Notes under the pieces: model-generated | What the model was told of the DNA's origin: nothing | Seen by the model: the letters and a program-made list of their open reading frames with translations, nothing else | The model's database searches: none | Part shown: in pieces, positions 34,635 through 44,427 of the stretch | How the letters are laid out: every line of letters begins with the position of its first letter | Position numbering within the stretch: position 1 is the first letter of the stretch | Source of the DNA: Pedobacter namyangjuensis | GTDB lineage: Bacteria > Bacteroidota > Bacteroidia > Sphingobacteriales > Sphingobacteriaceae | DNA: 64,000 nucleotides | Reading direction: 5' to 3' | Assembly (NCBI RefSeq): GCF_003313325.1 | Contig: NZ_QMHQ01000001.1 | Coordinates: 682,001 to 746,000, forward strand | Translations under genes and position numbers: made by a program

Positions 34635-35192
34635 ATGATAGAAGTTGGTGGCACTTTGGTGCACGAGGAGGTGATAAGCGAGAGCTTTGTGTGTAATTTG
34701 AATAAGTGCAAGGGCATTTGCTGTGTTGAAGGTGATGCAGGTGCGCCCTTAGATGCAGAAGAAACCTTAATCCTCCAAGAAATCTATCCTAAAATAAAAC
34801 ACCTTTTAGCACCAAAGGGAATCATAGCTATCGAAGAACAAGGTACATCTGTTGTAGACTTGGATGGCGATTTAACTACGCCATGCGTAGATGGTAACAA
34901 AGAATGTGCTTATGTAACTTTTGAAGGTGGCATTACCAAATGTGCTATAGAAAAAGCTTACGAACAAGGCTTGGTAGATTGGAAAAAACCAATTTCTTGC
35001 CATCTTTACCCAATACGTATTACAAAGTACCCAGAGTTTGATGTACTTAACTACGATAGGTGGCACATCTGCCATGATGCCTGCAGTTTTGGAAGAGAAC
35101 TAAAAGTGCCGGTTTACCAATTCTTAAAAGACCCGCTTATTCGTAAATACGGTGCCGATTGGTATGCTGAATTGGAGGAATCTGTAAGATAG
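34635..35192 (+). CDS. DUF3109 family Cys-rich protein
   Basis: 185 residues with about nine Cys residues: [11 protein letters not shown] near the N-terminus, then [25 protein letters not shown] and [11 protein letters not shown]. The layout resembles the YkgJ-type metal- or Fe-S-cluster-binding CxxCxxCC proteins. Annotated in databases as DUF3109; function unknown. It is the last gene before the polysaccharide locus (rmlB begins 65 bp later) and belongs by spacing to the preceding DUF genes. Confidence 0.85.
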   Translation: MIEVGGTLVHEEVISESFVCNLNKCKGICCVEGDAGAPLDAEETLILQEIYPKIKHLLAPKGIIAIEEQGTSVVDLDGDLTTPCVDGNKECAYVTFEGGITKCAIEKAYEQGLVDWKKPISCHLYPIRITKYPEFDVLNYDRWHICHDACSFGRELKVPVYQFLKDPLIRKYGADWYAELEESVR

Positions 35193-35257
35193 TGGCAAAG
35201 GGCTATTGTCTAACAACATAAAAATAAATACTTTTAGAGGAACAAATACTTATTAAC

Positions 35258-36310
35258 TTGAAAAAAATTCTAATCACCGGCGGAGCCGGATTTATAGGCT
35301 CGCATGTGGTGCGTCGTTTTGTGAATAACTATCCTAATTACGAGATCGTAAATCTCGACAAATTAACTTACGCAGGTAATTTGGCTAATTTAACGGATTT
35401 GGAAGATAAACCTAACTATCGTTTTGTTAAGGCTGATATCGTAGACGCGAACGAGATTAACAATTTATTCAAGACAGAAAACTTTGATGCAGTAATACAC
35501 TTGGCAGCCGAAAGCCATGTAGATAGATCGATAACAGATCCTACCGCTTTCGTAATTACAAATGTAATTGGTACGGTGAATTTGTTAAACGCAGCTAGAG
35601 AGTACTGGAAGGGCGATTACGATAAAAAGAGATTTTATCACGTAAGTACCGATGAAGTTTATGGTGCGCTAGGAGAAGAAGGAATGTTTACAGAAACAAC
35701 TTCTTATGATCCACATAGCCCATATTCGGCTTCAAAAGCTAGTTCAGATCACTTTGTAAGAGCTTATCATGATACCTATGGCTTAGACTGTGTGATCTCT
35801 AACTGTTCTAATAACTACGGTTCTCATCATTTTCCTGAAAAGTTAATTCCTTTGGCTATTAACAACATCAAAAACAATAAACCTGTACCAGTTTATGGTA
35901 AAGGAGAGAATGTTCGCGATTGGTTATGGGTAGAAGATCATGCTAGAGCAATTGATGTAATCTTTCACAAAGCTGAAACAGGTACTACCTACAATATCGG
36001 TGGTCATAATGAATGGAAAAACATTGATCTGATTAATCTGCTTTGCAATATTATGGATGAGAAATTAGGTCGAGAGAAGGGCGAATCGGCTAAGTTGATT
36101 ACTTATGTAACCGACAGGGCTGGTCACGATTTAAGATATGCAATCGACTCAACAAAATTACAGAAAGAATTGGATTGGGTGCCAAGTTTACAGTTTGAAG
36201 AAGGCTTGGCCAAAACAGTAGATTGGTATTTAACTAATGAAAAATGGTTAAACGATGTAACTTCTGGGAATTACCAATCTTATTACGAACAACAATACGC
36301 AAATAAATAA
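35258..36310 (+). CDS. rfbB: dTDP-glucose 4,6-dehydratase
   Basis: 350 residues from a TTG codon; no in-frame ATG is near and the Rossmann motif GGAGFIG starts at residue 8. Catalytic YSASK and VSTDEVYG are present, as are RFYHVS-type and NNYGSHHFPEKLIP substrate segments. It converts dTDP-glucose to dTDP-4-keto-6-deoxyglucose, step 2 of dTDP-L-rhamnose synthesis. It begins a rfbBCDA run; the next gene overlaps by one base. A GAGGA sequence 18 bp upstream is unlikely to be a ribosome site. Confidence 0.97.
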   Translation: MKKILITGGAGFIGSHVVRRFVNNYPNYEIVNLDKLTYAGNLANLTDLEDKPNYRFVKADIVDANEINNLFKTENFDAVIHLAAESHVDRSITDPTAFVITNVIGTVNLLNAAREYWKGDYDKKRFYHVSTDEVYGALGEEGMFTETTSYDPHSPYSASKASSDHFVRAYHDTYGLDCVISNCSNNYGSHHFPEKLIPLAINNIKNNKPVPVYGKGENVRDWLWVEDHARAIDVIFHKAETGTTYNIGGHNEWKNIDLINLLCNIMDEKLGREKGESAKLITYVTDRAGHDLRYAIDSTKLQKELDWVPSLQFEEGLAKTVDWYLTNEKWLNDVTSGNYQSYYEQQYANK

Positions 36311-36852
36311 TGGAGATTATACAAACCGGTTTAAAAGACTGTGTAATTATAAAGCCTAGAGTTTTTGAAGATGCTAGAGGCTACTTTTTTGAGAGTTTTA
36401 ACCAGAAGAGTTTCGAAGATCAAACAGGTCTTTCGGGAAAGTTTGTACAAGATAATCAATCCTTTTCTACCTATGGTGTAATTAGAGGATTACATGCGCA
36501 AGCTGGTGAATTTGCACAAGCTAAATTGGTACGTGTACTTAAGGGCGAAGTACTGGATGTGGCGGTTGATATCCGTCCTGATTCCCCTACCTTCGGTAAA
36601 CATATTTCCGTTAGGCTGAGTGCGGAAAACAGACAGCAGCTATATGTTCCTCGTGGATTTTTGCATGGTTTTTCCGTATTGTCGGAAACAGCAGAGTTCT
36701 TTTACAAATGCGATAATTTTTATCATAAAGATGCAGAAGTGGGGATTATGTATAACGATCAGGAACTTAATGTCGATTGGTTAATCCCTGCCGGAAAAGA
36801 ATCCGTGTCTGATAAAGATTTAATCCTTAAAAACTTCTCTTCGCTTAAATAA
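36310..36852 (+). CDS. rfbC: dTDP-4-dehydrorhamnose 3,5-epimerase
   Basis: 180 residues, cupin fold. The catalytic His is in RGLHAQ and the conserved RG(F/L) segment is VPRGFLHGFSVL. It epimerises C3 and C5 of dTDP-4-keto-6-deoxyglucose. Its ATG overlaps the rfbB stop; rfbD begins directly after its stop (no gap), so the genes are cotranslated. Confidence 0.96.
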   Translation: MEIIQTGLKDCVIIKPRVFEDARGYFFESFNQKSFEDQTGLSGKFVQDNQSFSTYGVIRGLHAQAGEFAQAKLVRVLKGEVLDVAVDIRPDSPTFGKHISVRLSAENRQQLYVPRGFLHGFSVLSETAEFFYKCDNFYHKDAEVGIMYNDQELNVDWLIPAGKESVSDKDLILKNFSSLK

Positions 36853-37710
36853 ATGGTTAAAACTTTAGTAATCGGCGCAGCCGGACAATTAGGGCAATGC
36901 CTAAAAACTGTAGCGGAAAGAAGAGGAATTGATAATATCATCTTCGCGGATGAAAAGCAAGGAAATATCTTAGATCCAGCTCTTTTAGAAAATTTGTTTG
37001 GTACAGAGAAACCTGCATTTGTAATTAACTGCGCAGCTTATACCGCGGTAGATAAGGCAGAAGATGAAGTAGAGCTTTGTAAAGCAATTAACGAAACAGG
37101 AGCACTAAATCTGGCTAATGCCTGTGCAAATCATGGAGCTACATTAATACATGTTTCTACTGATTTTGTATTTGAAGGTAAGGATGTAAAGTTACTTGAA
37201 GAAGCCGATATCGCTTCTCCAATTAGTGTATATGGGCAAACCAAATTAGATGGCGAGCTAGCAGTAGCAAATGTTTTAAACGAGCATTTTATAATCCGTA
37301 CGAGCTGGTTGTATTCGGAATATGCCAATAACTTTGTGAAAACAATGCTTAAATTAGGTGCTGAAAGAGATGAATTAGGGGTTATTGCAGATCAGGTAGG
37401 TACACCAACCTATGCAATAGATTTAGCCAATGCTATTTTCGATATCATCGCATCAAAAAGCGAAGCTTACGGAACTTATCACTACAGCAATGAGGGAGTA
37501 ACTTCTTGGTACGATTTTGCAAAGGCAATTTTTGAGATTAGCAATACTTCGGTAAAGTTGAATCCAATTCCAGGTTCGGCATATCCAACTAAAGCAAGAA
37601 GACCTGCATTTTCGGTAATGGATAAAAGCAAAATTAAAACTACATTTAACTTAACCATTCCCTATTGGAGAGCAAGTCTGGTAAACTGTATTAACGCAAT
37701 AAACAATTAA
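36853..37710 (+). CDS. rfbD: dTDP-4-dehydrorhamnose reductase
   Basis: 285 residues. NAD-binding GAAGQLGQ at 8-15, catalytic YGQTK (about 128-132) and STDFVFEG. It reduces dTDP-4-keto-rhamnose to dTDP-L-rhamnose, the last step. It starts one base after the rfbC stop and is followed by rfbA after 75 bp, with an AT-rich ATCTAACATTTAACATCTG leader. Confidence 0.96.
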   Translation: MVKTLVIGAAGQLGQCLKTVAERRGIDNIIFADEKQGNILDPALLENLFGTEKPAFVINCAAYTAVDKAEDEVELCKAINETGALNLANACANHGATLIHVSTDFVFEGKDVKLLEEADIASPISVYGQTKLDGELAVANVLNEHFIIRTSWLYSEYANNFVKTMLKLGAERDELGVIADQVGTPTYAIDLANAIFDIIASKSEAYGTYHYSNEGVTSWYDFAKAIFEISNTSVKLNPIPGSAYPTKARRPAFSVMDKSKIKTTFNLTIPYWRASLVNCINAINN

Positions 37711-37785
37711 TTTATTTAATAAAATATATAGATTATAGATTCGTCGACTTGAGTCTAAAATCTAACATTTAACATCTGAAATCTC

Positions 37786-38646
37786 ATGAAAGGTATAATA
37801 TTAGCCGGCGGTAGCGGCACCCGTTTACATCCATTAACATTGGCATGTAGCAAACAAATGATGCCGGTTTATGATAAGCCGATGATTTATTATCCACTAT
37901 CTACCTTGATGTTGGCAGGGATAAGAGAGGTATTGATCATCTCTACCCCACATGATTTGCCAAATTTCGAAAAGCTTTTGGGCGATGGGAGTAACATCGG
38001 TTGTAAATTTACTTATGCTGTACAGGCAGAGCCGAATGGTTTGGCACAGGCTTTTGTAATTGGAGCGGATTTTATCGGTGATGATAAAGTAGCTTTGGTA
38101 TTGGGCGATAATATCTTCCACGGTGATGGTATGGCTAAATTGCTTCAGGCAAGTTCAGATCCAGAAGGGGGAGTAGTTTTTGCCTATCAGGTAGCAGATC
38201 CAGAACGTTATGGCGTAGTAGAATTTGATCAGGACAAAAATGCAATTTCTATTGAAGAAAAGCCAGCTAGCCCTAAGTCTGATTATGCAGTACCAGGTTT
38301 ATATTTTTATGATAATTCAGTAGTTGAAATTGCTAAAAACATAAAACCTTCGCCACGTGGCGAATATGAAATTACCGATGTTAACAAGGTTTATTTAGAA
38401 CAAGGTAAACTTAAAGTAGGTGTTTTAAGTAGAGGCACAGCTTGGTTAGATACCGGAACTTTTGCTTCTTTAATGCAAGCTGGTCAGTTTGTGCAGATCA
38501 TCGAAGAACGTCAAGGTCTTAAAATCGGATGTATCGAGGAAATTGCCTACCGAATGGGCTTTATAAATGCCGAACAATTAAAAGCGATTGCAACTCCACT
38601 GGTTAAGAGTGGTTATGGCGAATATTTATTGAGGTTGTTGAAATAG
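37786..38646 (+). CDS. rfbA: glucose-1-phosphate thymidylyltransferase
   Basis: 286 residues, typical RmlA. The signature loop is [11 protein letters not shown] with the Lys in [25 protein letters not shown] is the metal-binding Asp segment and GTAWLDTGT the allosteric region. It joins glucose-1-phosphate and dTTP, the first step to dTDP-rhamnose. Although it is the first enzyme of the pathway it is the last gene here (order B-C-D-A). A likely terminator follows before a repeat-filled spacer. Confidence 0.97.
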   Translation: MKGIILAGGSGTRLHPLTLACSKQMMPVYDKPMIYYPLSTLMLAGIREVLIISTPHDLPNFEKLLGDGSNIGCKFTYAVQAEPNGLAQAFVIGADFIGDDKVALVLGDNIFHGDGMAKLLQASSDPEGGVVFAYQVADPERYGVVEFDQDKNAISIEEKPASPKSDYAVPGLYFYDNSVVEIAKNIKPSPRGEYEITDVNKVYLEQGKLKVGVLSRGTAWLDTGTFASLMQAGQFVQIIEERQGLKIGCIEEIAYRMGFINAEQLKAIATPLVKSGYGEYLLRLLK

Positions 38647-38668
38647 TAATTCTATCGTACAAGAAGTT

Positions 38669-38706
38669 AAAAGGATCAATCATTTTCGGTTGATCTTTCT
38701 TTTTGC
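38669..38706 (+). terminator. probable terminator after rfbA
   Basis: GATCAA (38674-38679) pairs with TTGATC (38690-38695), extended by A-T pairs across a one-base bulge. A T-rich stretch TTTCTTTTT follows. It lies about 25 bp after the rfbA stop and would separate rmlBCDA from the next gene. Confidence 0.6.
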
Positions 38707-38724
38707 TCCCTGCCTTAAAAGACA

Positions 38725-39884
38725 GGGCAGTGAATGAATTCCTTAACCGTCATTTCGAACCGCAGGGAGAAGTCTCTTTGTTTATTGCACTGACAATCTA
38801 TACCAACTCCGTTGTTGCTGAGATAATGCGTAGGTAAGAGTGGTGGGGTGATGCAATCTCTGATGGGTTATCGTGTTCCCGACTTTAGAAGTATCCACAC
38901 AACGTTTCGTCATGAGCTGCTTCCCGAACTGAATTCGGAACAAGTGAATGGGCATCGTAATGCGACTGGACAATTGTTTAACCCTTCGCTCTTTCTCGCC
39001 TCGGTTCACCGCCACCGTTGGCTCTTTCTTTTCTCTTGATAGAAAAGAAACAAAAGATCAAGGCTTGCATCATCCCCTTGCGTAAAGTCAACAACAGCTT
39101 TAACGCGTAAGAAAAAGACGTTACCCTACTTTTTCCCCGCACAAACGTTGCTTTCTTACTTGATGATGCAAACCCGATCGGTACAGCAAAGCCTTTTGTT
39201 GCTTTCTGCTTCGGTGATATGCTAGGCCGTCCCCGTACTATCAATGCTTTTACGCAATGCGCCAAAAAGCGCCTGTGGTATTAATCTGTTTATATTGTTT
39301 TCATGGGTATTAATGAGTTCACTAAGGCTCGGTTTTGGGTACTTTTGCTTCAAGGCAAAAGTATCTTGCCTCGCGGAAAAGAGCGGAGAAAACATCCTTT
39401 TTCCATTCGCTCCTCCTTGCCTCAACTCACCGCCGTTGAAGGGCTCTTTCTTTTGGCTTGAACCAAAAGAAACAAAAGTTCAAGGCTGACGTCTCCTAAC
39501 TGCGGATCATACGTGAATTGTTTTTAACCACAAAATGAGCCGGTACGGTCGAAAAGACCTGCACTTCTCCATTTTGCTGATTACGCTAGAGAGAAAAAGT
39601 TTTTGAAACAATTAACTACGCTCCTTGCCGGGTTACGAAGGCCGTCCTTGCGTAATGGCAATGCAACTGCTATTTGCACTGCAATAGGAGCGCAGGCCAG
39701 TTCCTCAACATCATGCTATGTCCCCTCCAATAAATCGGAGCAAGCTCTTCGGAGGGGTAAGGGGGGAGGAATATGATATAGCTCTTCATTAAAAGACAGT
39801 TGATAAACGTATTCATCAGCATCACATAATTGCCTTTATACACAAAACCAAAAAACAAGTATCTTTATCGCATTAAAACATAAA
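38725..39884. repeat. repeat-mosaic spacer I (rfbA to UDP-HexNAc dehydrogenase)
   Basis: No gene supported. It contains GTCATT-type dispersed text (38750), a TCCCGAA/TTCGG hairpin (about 38922-38937), then one copy of the 38 bp core (class CT/AG) at 39025-39062 with its 200 bp body A to about 39256. A TACTTTTG...CAAAAGTA hairpin follows near 39340, then one core of class GG/CC at 39447-39484 with body B to about 39700, and a CCCCTCC...GGAGGGG hairpin near 39723-39758. The short open frames through it are shared by all repeat copies and are not genes. Confidence 0.8.
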
Positions 39885-41168
39885 ATGGATAAAACCTATA
39901 AAATTGCAGTTATCGGCTTAGGTTATGTGGGCTTGCCACTCGCTATTGCTTTTGCGAAAAAATATAAAGTTGTAGGATTCGATATAAATAGTAATCGAAT
40001 TGCAGAGCTTACAGCTGGAACCGATAGTACGCTTGAAGCCAATTTATACGAATTATCCGCGGTAGCAAAAAATAGAGATTCGTTAAAAGGTTTAACTTTT
40101 TCTTCAACTTTAGAGGAGATTAGTCACTGCAATTTCTATATCGTTACCGTTCCTACACCTATCGACGAGCTTAAAAATCCAGACCTTAAACCATTATTGC
40201 AGGCATCAGCTATGCTGGGCAAAATATTAAAAAAAGGTGATACGGTAATTTACGAATCTACGGTTTATCCTGGTTGCACCGAAGAAGATTGCGTCCCAGT
40301 ATTAGCTGAACAATCACGGTTAATTTATAACGAGGATTTTTTCTGCGGTTATTCTCCCGAACGTATCAATCCGGGCGATAAAATAAATACATTAACGAAG
40401 ATAAAAAAGGTAACCTCAGGCTCAAATGCAGAAACTGCAGTTGTTGTAAATGACTTATATGCTTCGATAATTGAAGCTGGAACCCATTTAGCACCCAGTA
40501 TTAAAGTTGCTGAGGCCAGCAAGGCAATTGAAAATGCACAAAGGGATGTTAACATATCCTTCGTTAACGAATTAGCCTTAATTTTTGACAAAATGGGCAT
40601 TGATACAACCGATGTGTTAACCGCTGCTGCCACCAAATGGAATTTCCTCAACTATAAACCAGGCTTAGTCGGCGGTCATTGTATCGGTGTTGATCCTTAT
40701 TATCTGGCACATAAATCCGAAGCCCTGGGTTACAAACCAGAGGTGATTTTGTCTGGACGACGAGTAAACGACAACATGGGGAAATTTGTTGCCCAAAAAG
40801 TGGTTAAACTGATGGTCGAAAAAGGTAAAGTAATTAAAAATGCTAAAGTTCTGGTATTAGGTTTCGCATTTAAAGAAAATTGTCCGGATACGAGAAATAC
40901 CAAGGTTATTGATATTTACAAAGAACTTAAAGAGTTTAATATAGATGTGGAGGTTTACGATCCTTGGGCCAATAAATCAAAAGTTGAGGAAGAGTACGGT
41001 ATTGTTTTGGTCGATGCAATTAATACAACATCTTATGAAGCCGTGATTCTGGCCGTAGCCCATAAAGAATTTGCAAAAATTGATTTTAGTTCTTATAAAC
41101 AAAATGGGGCTATCATTTTCGATACTAAATCTTTTATTAATCGTGATTTTGTTGATGCGAGGTTGTAA
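39885..41168 (+). CDS. UDP-N-acetylhexosamine 6-dehydrogenase (WbpO/TviB-like)
   Basis: 427 residues. NAD-binding GLGYVGLPLA (about 11-20), catalytic Cys in VGGHCIGVDPYYL, and the C-terminal domain with VLGFAFKENCPDTRNTKVID. It oxidises C6 of a UDP-HexNAc to the uronic acid with two NAD. The sequence sits in the WbpO/TviB/WecC-like group; with a UDP-GlcNAc 2-epimerase at 54902 it could make UDP-ManNAcA, or act on UDP-GlcNAc or UDP-GalNAc directly. It is isolated by repeat spacers on both sides. A TATCTTTA promoter-like box lies 20 bp upstream. Confidence 0.92.
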   Translation: MDKTYKIAVIGLGYVGLPLAIAFAKKYKVVGFDINSNRIAELTAGTDSTLEANLYELSAVAKNRDSLKGLTFSSTLEEISHCNFYIVTVPTPIDELKNPDLKPLLQASAMLGKILKKGDTVIYESTVYPGCTEEDCVPVLAEQSRLIYNEDFFCGYSPERINPGDKINTLTKIKKVTSGSNAETAVVVNDLYASIIEAGTHLAPSIKVAEASKAIENAQRDVNISFVNELALIFDKMGIDTTDVLTAAATKWNFLNYKPGLVGGHCIGVDPYYLAHKSEALGYKPEVILSGRRVNDNMGKFVAQKVVKLMVEKGKVIKNAKVLVLGFAFKENCPDTRNTKVIDIYKELKEFNIDVEVYDPWANKSKVEEEYGIVLVDAINTTSYEAVILAVAHKEFAKIDFSSYKQNGAIIFDTKSFINRDFVDARL

Positions 41169-42069
41169 GCTAATTAGGTAACTAACTTTTTAAATATAAA
41201 AAACACATTTAGTACTATTACAGTACTTCATCTATACTTGATCCCTACTTGAGCTATGCTTGATCTATAGTTGAAAGGTATCGGATTATTTAAGGGTTTT
41301 TATCTCCTTCGGTTCGAAGCTAATGAATACTTAAAAGAAGTATCGATTATTCTAAAGGAACTGAATTTTTCTTCCCAAAATATTCAGCAAACCCATCGTT
41401 ACGATCCATCATGCCTGTCTGCTGTGGGCAGGTGAACTGAAGCCTAGACAAGAGTGGTGGCGTGAAGCAGTTTCTTATGGATTTGTTGTCATCCCGAGTT
41501 TCGAGGGATCTGCGCAACGTTTCGTCATGTTCAGCTTCCCGAACTGAATTCGGGACAAGTGAATAGGCATCGTAATGCAACCGGACAATTGTTTAACCCA
41601 TCGCTCTTTCTCTCCTCGGTTCACCGCCACCGTTGGCTCTTTCTTTTCTCTTGATAGAAAAGAAACAAAAGATCAAGGCTGGCATCATCCCCTTGCATAA
41701 AGCTAACAACAGCCTTAAGGCGTAAGAAAAAGACGTTACCCTACTTTTTCCCCGCACAAACGTTGCTTTCTTACTTGATGATGTAAACCCGATCGGTACA
41801 GCAAAGCCTTTTGTTGCTTTCTGCTTCGGCGATATGCTAGGCCGTCCCCGTAATAGCAATGTCAGTGCTTTTACGCAATGCGCCAAAGAGTGCAGGCCAT
41901 AAGGAATGGCCGGCCACGCGTTGGCTTGTGGATGGAAGCATCGTTCTTTCTTTTGATATTAATCTGTTTATATTGTTTTCATTGGTATTAATGAGCTCGC
42001 TATAATGCATAGGTAAGAGCATGACGAAACGTTGATCCATAAGAGATTGCATCATGGTAATGCATCTTT
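41169..42069. repeat. repeat-mosaic spacer II, left part
   Basis: A gene-free AT-rich start (41169-41350) is followed by dispersed-repeat text (GTCATCCCGAG..., TCCCGAActgaaTTCGGGA hairpin near 41543-41561). A class CT/AG core lies at 41640-41677 with body A to about 41886. A degraded copy of the GCGGGCCACGCGTTGGC module (about 41895-41955) comes next, and a hybrid stretch leads into the tandem array. Open frames here are repeat shadows. Confidence 0.75.
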
Positions 42070-43850
42070 CTCGCCTCGGTTCACCGCCACCGTTGGCTCT
42101 TTCTTTTGGCTTGAACCAAAAGAAACAAAAGTTCAAGGCTGACGTCTCCTAACTGCGGATCATACGTCAATTGTTTTTAACCACAAAATGAGCCGTTACG
42201 GTCGAAAAGACCTGCACTTCTCCATTTTGCTGATTACGCTAGAGAGAAATGGTTTTTGAAACAATTAACTACGCTCCTTGCCAGGATACGAAGGCCGTAC
42301 TTGTGTAATGGCAATGCAACTGCTATTTGCACTGGCCAAAAAGCGCAGGTCAGAAGGAATGGTCGGCCACGAGTTGGCCTGTGGGCGGAAGCATCGTTCT
42401 TGTGGTATTAATCTGTTTATATTGTTTTGAATGGCATTAATGAGTTCACTAAGAGCTCGGTTTTTGGGTACTTTTACATCAAGGCAAAAGTATCTTTCCT
42501 CGCGGAAAAGAGCGGAGAAAACATCCTTTTTCCATTCGCTCCTCCTTGCCTCAACTCACCGCCGTTGAAAGGCTCTTTCTTTTGGCTTGAACCAAAAGAA
42601 ACAAAAGTTCAAGGCTGACGTCTCCCAACTGCGGATCATACGTGAATTGTTTTTAACCACAAAATGAGCCGTTACGGTCGAAAAGACCTGCACTTCCCCA
42701 TTTTGCTGATTACGCTAGAGAGAAAATGTTTTTGAAACAATTAACTACGCTCCTTGCCAGGATACGAAGGCCGTCCTTGTGTAATGGCAATGCAACTGCT
42801 TTGCACTGCAATAAGAGCGCAGGCCAGAAAGAACGGCGGGCCACGCGTTGGCTTGTGGATGGAAGCATCGTTCTTTCTTGTGATATTAATCTGTTTATAT
42901 TGTTTTGAATGGCATTAATGAGTTCACTAAGAGCTCGGTTTTTGGGTACTTTTACATCAAGGCAAAATTATCTTTCCTCGCGGAAAAGAGCGGAGAAAAT
43001 ATCCTTTTTCCATTCGCTCCTCCTTGCCTCAACTCACCGCCGTTGAAAGGCTCTTTCTTTTGGCTTGAACCAAAAGAAACAAAAGTTCAAGGCTGCCGTC
43101 TCCTAACTGCGGATCATACGTGAATTGTTTTTAACCACAAAATGAGCCGGTACGGTCGAAAAGACCTGCACTTCTCCATTTTGCTGATTACGCTAGAGAG
43201 AAAAAGTTTTTGAAACAATTAACTACGCTCCTTGCCGGGTTACGAAGGCCGTCCTTGCGTAATGGCAATGCAACTGCTATTTGCACTGCAATAGGAGCGC
43301 AGGCCAGAAAGAACGGCGGGCCACGCGTTGGCTTGTGGTTGGAAGCATCGTTCTTTCTTGTGGTATTAATCTGTTTATATTGTTTTGAATGGCATTAATG
43401 AGTTCACTAAGAGCTCGGTTTTTGGGTACTTTTACATCAAGGCAAAATTATCTTTCCTCGCGGAAAAGAGCGGAGAAAACATCCTTTTTCCATTCGCTCC
43501 TCCTTGCCTCAACTCACTGCCGTTGAGAGGCTCTTTCTTTTGGCTTGAACCAAAAGAAACAAAAGTTCAAGGCCGACGTCTCCCAACTGCGGATCATACG
43601 TGAATTGTTTTTAACCACAAAATGAGCCGTTACGGTCGAAAAGACCTGCACTTCTCCATTTTGCTGATTACGCTAGAGAGAAAAAGTTTTTGAAACAATT
43701 AACTACGCTCCTTGCCGGGATACGAAGGCCGTCCTTGCGTAATGGCAATGCAACTGCTATTTGCACTGCAATAGGAGCGCAGGCCAGAAAGAACGGCGGG
43801 CCACGCGTTGGCTTGTGGGCGGAAGCATCGTTCTTTCTTGATGTTTTGGG
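42070..43850. repeat. tandem array of about 480-bp repeats (class GG/CC, body B)
   Basis: Four 38 bp cores of the GG/CC class at 42100-42137, 42576-42613, 43054-43091 and 43534-43571 mark four units with periods of 476, 478 and 480 bp. Each unit has the core, body B (with CCACAAAATGAGCC and GGTCGAAAAGACC), a 53 bp inverted-repeat module AGAAAGAACG...CGTTCTTTCT (intact at 42826-42878, 43306-43358 and 43786-43838; degenerate near 42350), an ATTAATCTGTTTATATTG stretch, and a TACTTTT...AAAAGTA hairpin. Units are nearly identical, so recent duplication or gene conversion is likely. No transposase is encoded. Confidence 0.9.
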
Positions 43851-44398
43851 TACTTTTGCATCAAGACAAAAGTATCTTGCCCCGCGGCAAAGAGCGGGTA
43901 AAATATTTTTAATCCATTGCTCAACCTTGCCTCATTTCACCGCCACCGTTGGCTCTTTCTTTTCTCTTGATAGAAAAGAAACAAAAGATCAAGGCTGGCA
44001 TCATCCCCTTGCATAAAGCTAACAACAGCCTTAAGGCGTAAGAAAAAGACGTTACACTACTTTTCCCCGCACACACGTTGCTTTCTTACTTGATGATGCA
44101 AACCCGATCGGTACAGCAAAGCCTTTTGTTGCTTTCTGCTTCGGTGATATGCTAGGCCGTCCCCGTAATGTCAATGTCAGTGCTTTTACGCACAAACCAT
44201 GTCCCATACTATAAAACCGGAGCAAGCTCTCTGGAGAGTTTATCCCGAAAGTCGGGAGGGGATAGGGGGAGGAAAAATTAACAGGGATGGCTACGAGCTA
44301 TTACTCGGAAAACTAACTGCCTTTCCGCTGGTAACACTAACTATCAATGCGAAATTCCGATTGATTGGGAAATCTCCCAACTTTGTAAAATTATTTCT
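43851..44398. repeat. repeat-mosaic spacer II, right part
   Basis: A TACTTTTGCATCAAGACAAAAGTA hairpin at about 43851 is followed by a class CT/AG core (43956-43993) with body A to about 44192, then the CCGGAGCAAGCTC/TCCCGAAAGTCGGGA text related to the one at 39730. The last 60 bp lead to the gmd promoter. No gene is supported. Confidence 0.75.
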
Positions 44399-44406
44399 TA
44401 GCTTTG
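44399..44406 (+). promoter_or_regulatory. TAnnTTTG promoter box upstream of gmd
   Basis: TAGCTTTG is an exact -7 consensus 21 bp before the ATG at 44428. It includes the TTG (44404) that would start a longer frame. This indicates that gmd has its own promoter after the repeat spacer. Confidence 0.5.
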
Positions 44407-44427
44407 CTCATTAATCAATACCAATAC

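Noticed and set aside
38782-39489. Open frames of 63-95 codons on both strands in spacer I
   Set aside because: They run through repeat modules shared with spacers II and III and have no signal or family features.
42070-43850. The tandem repeat array as a CRISPR
   Set aside because: Units are about 480 bp, the whole unit repeats including what would be spacers, and there are no cas genes.
42427-44016. Repeated 60-108 codon frames with KETKVQG-like ends in the array as a small-protein family
   Set aside because: Each frame is the translation of the hairpin core plus low-complexity flanks. Similar frames appear on both strands and in several phases, and the conservation is explained by the DNA structure.
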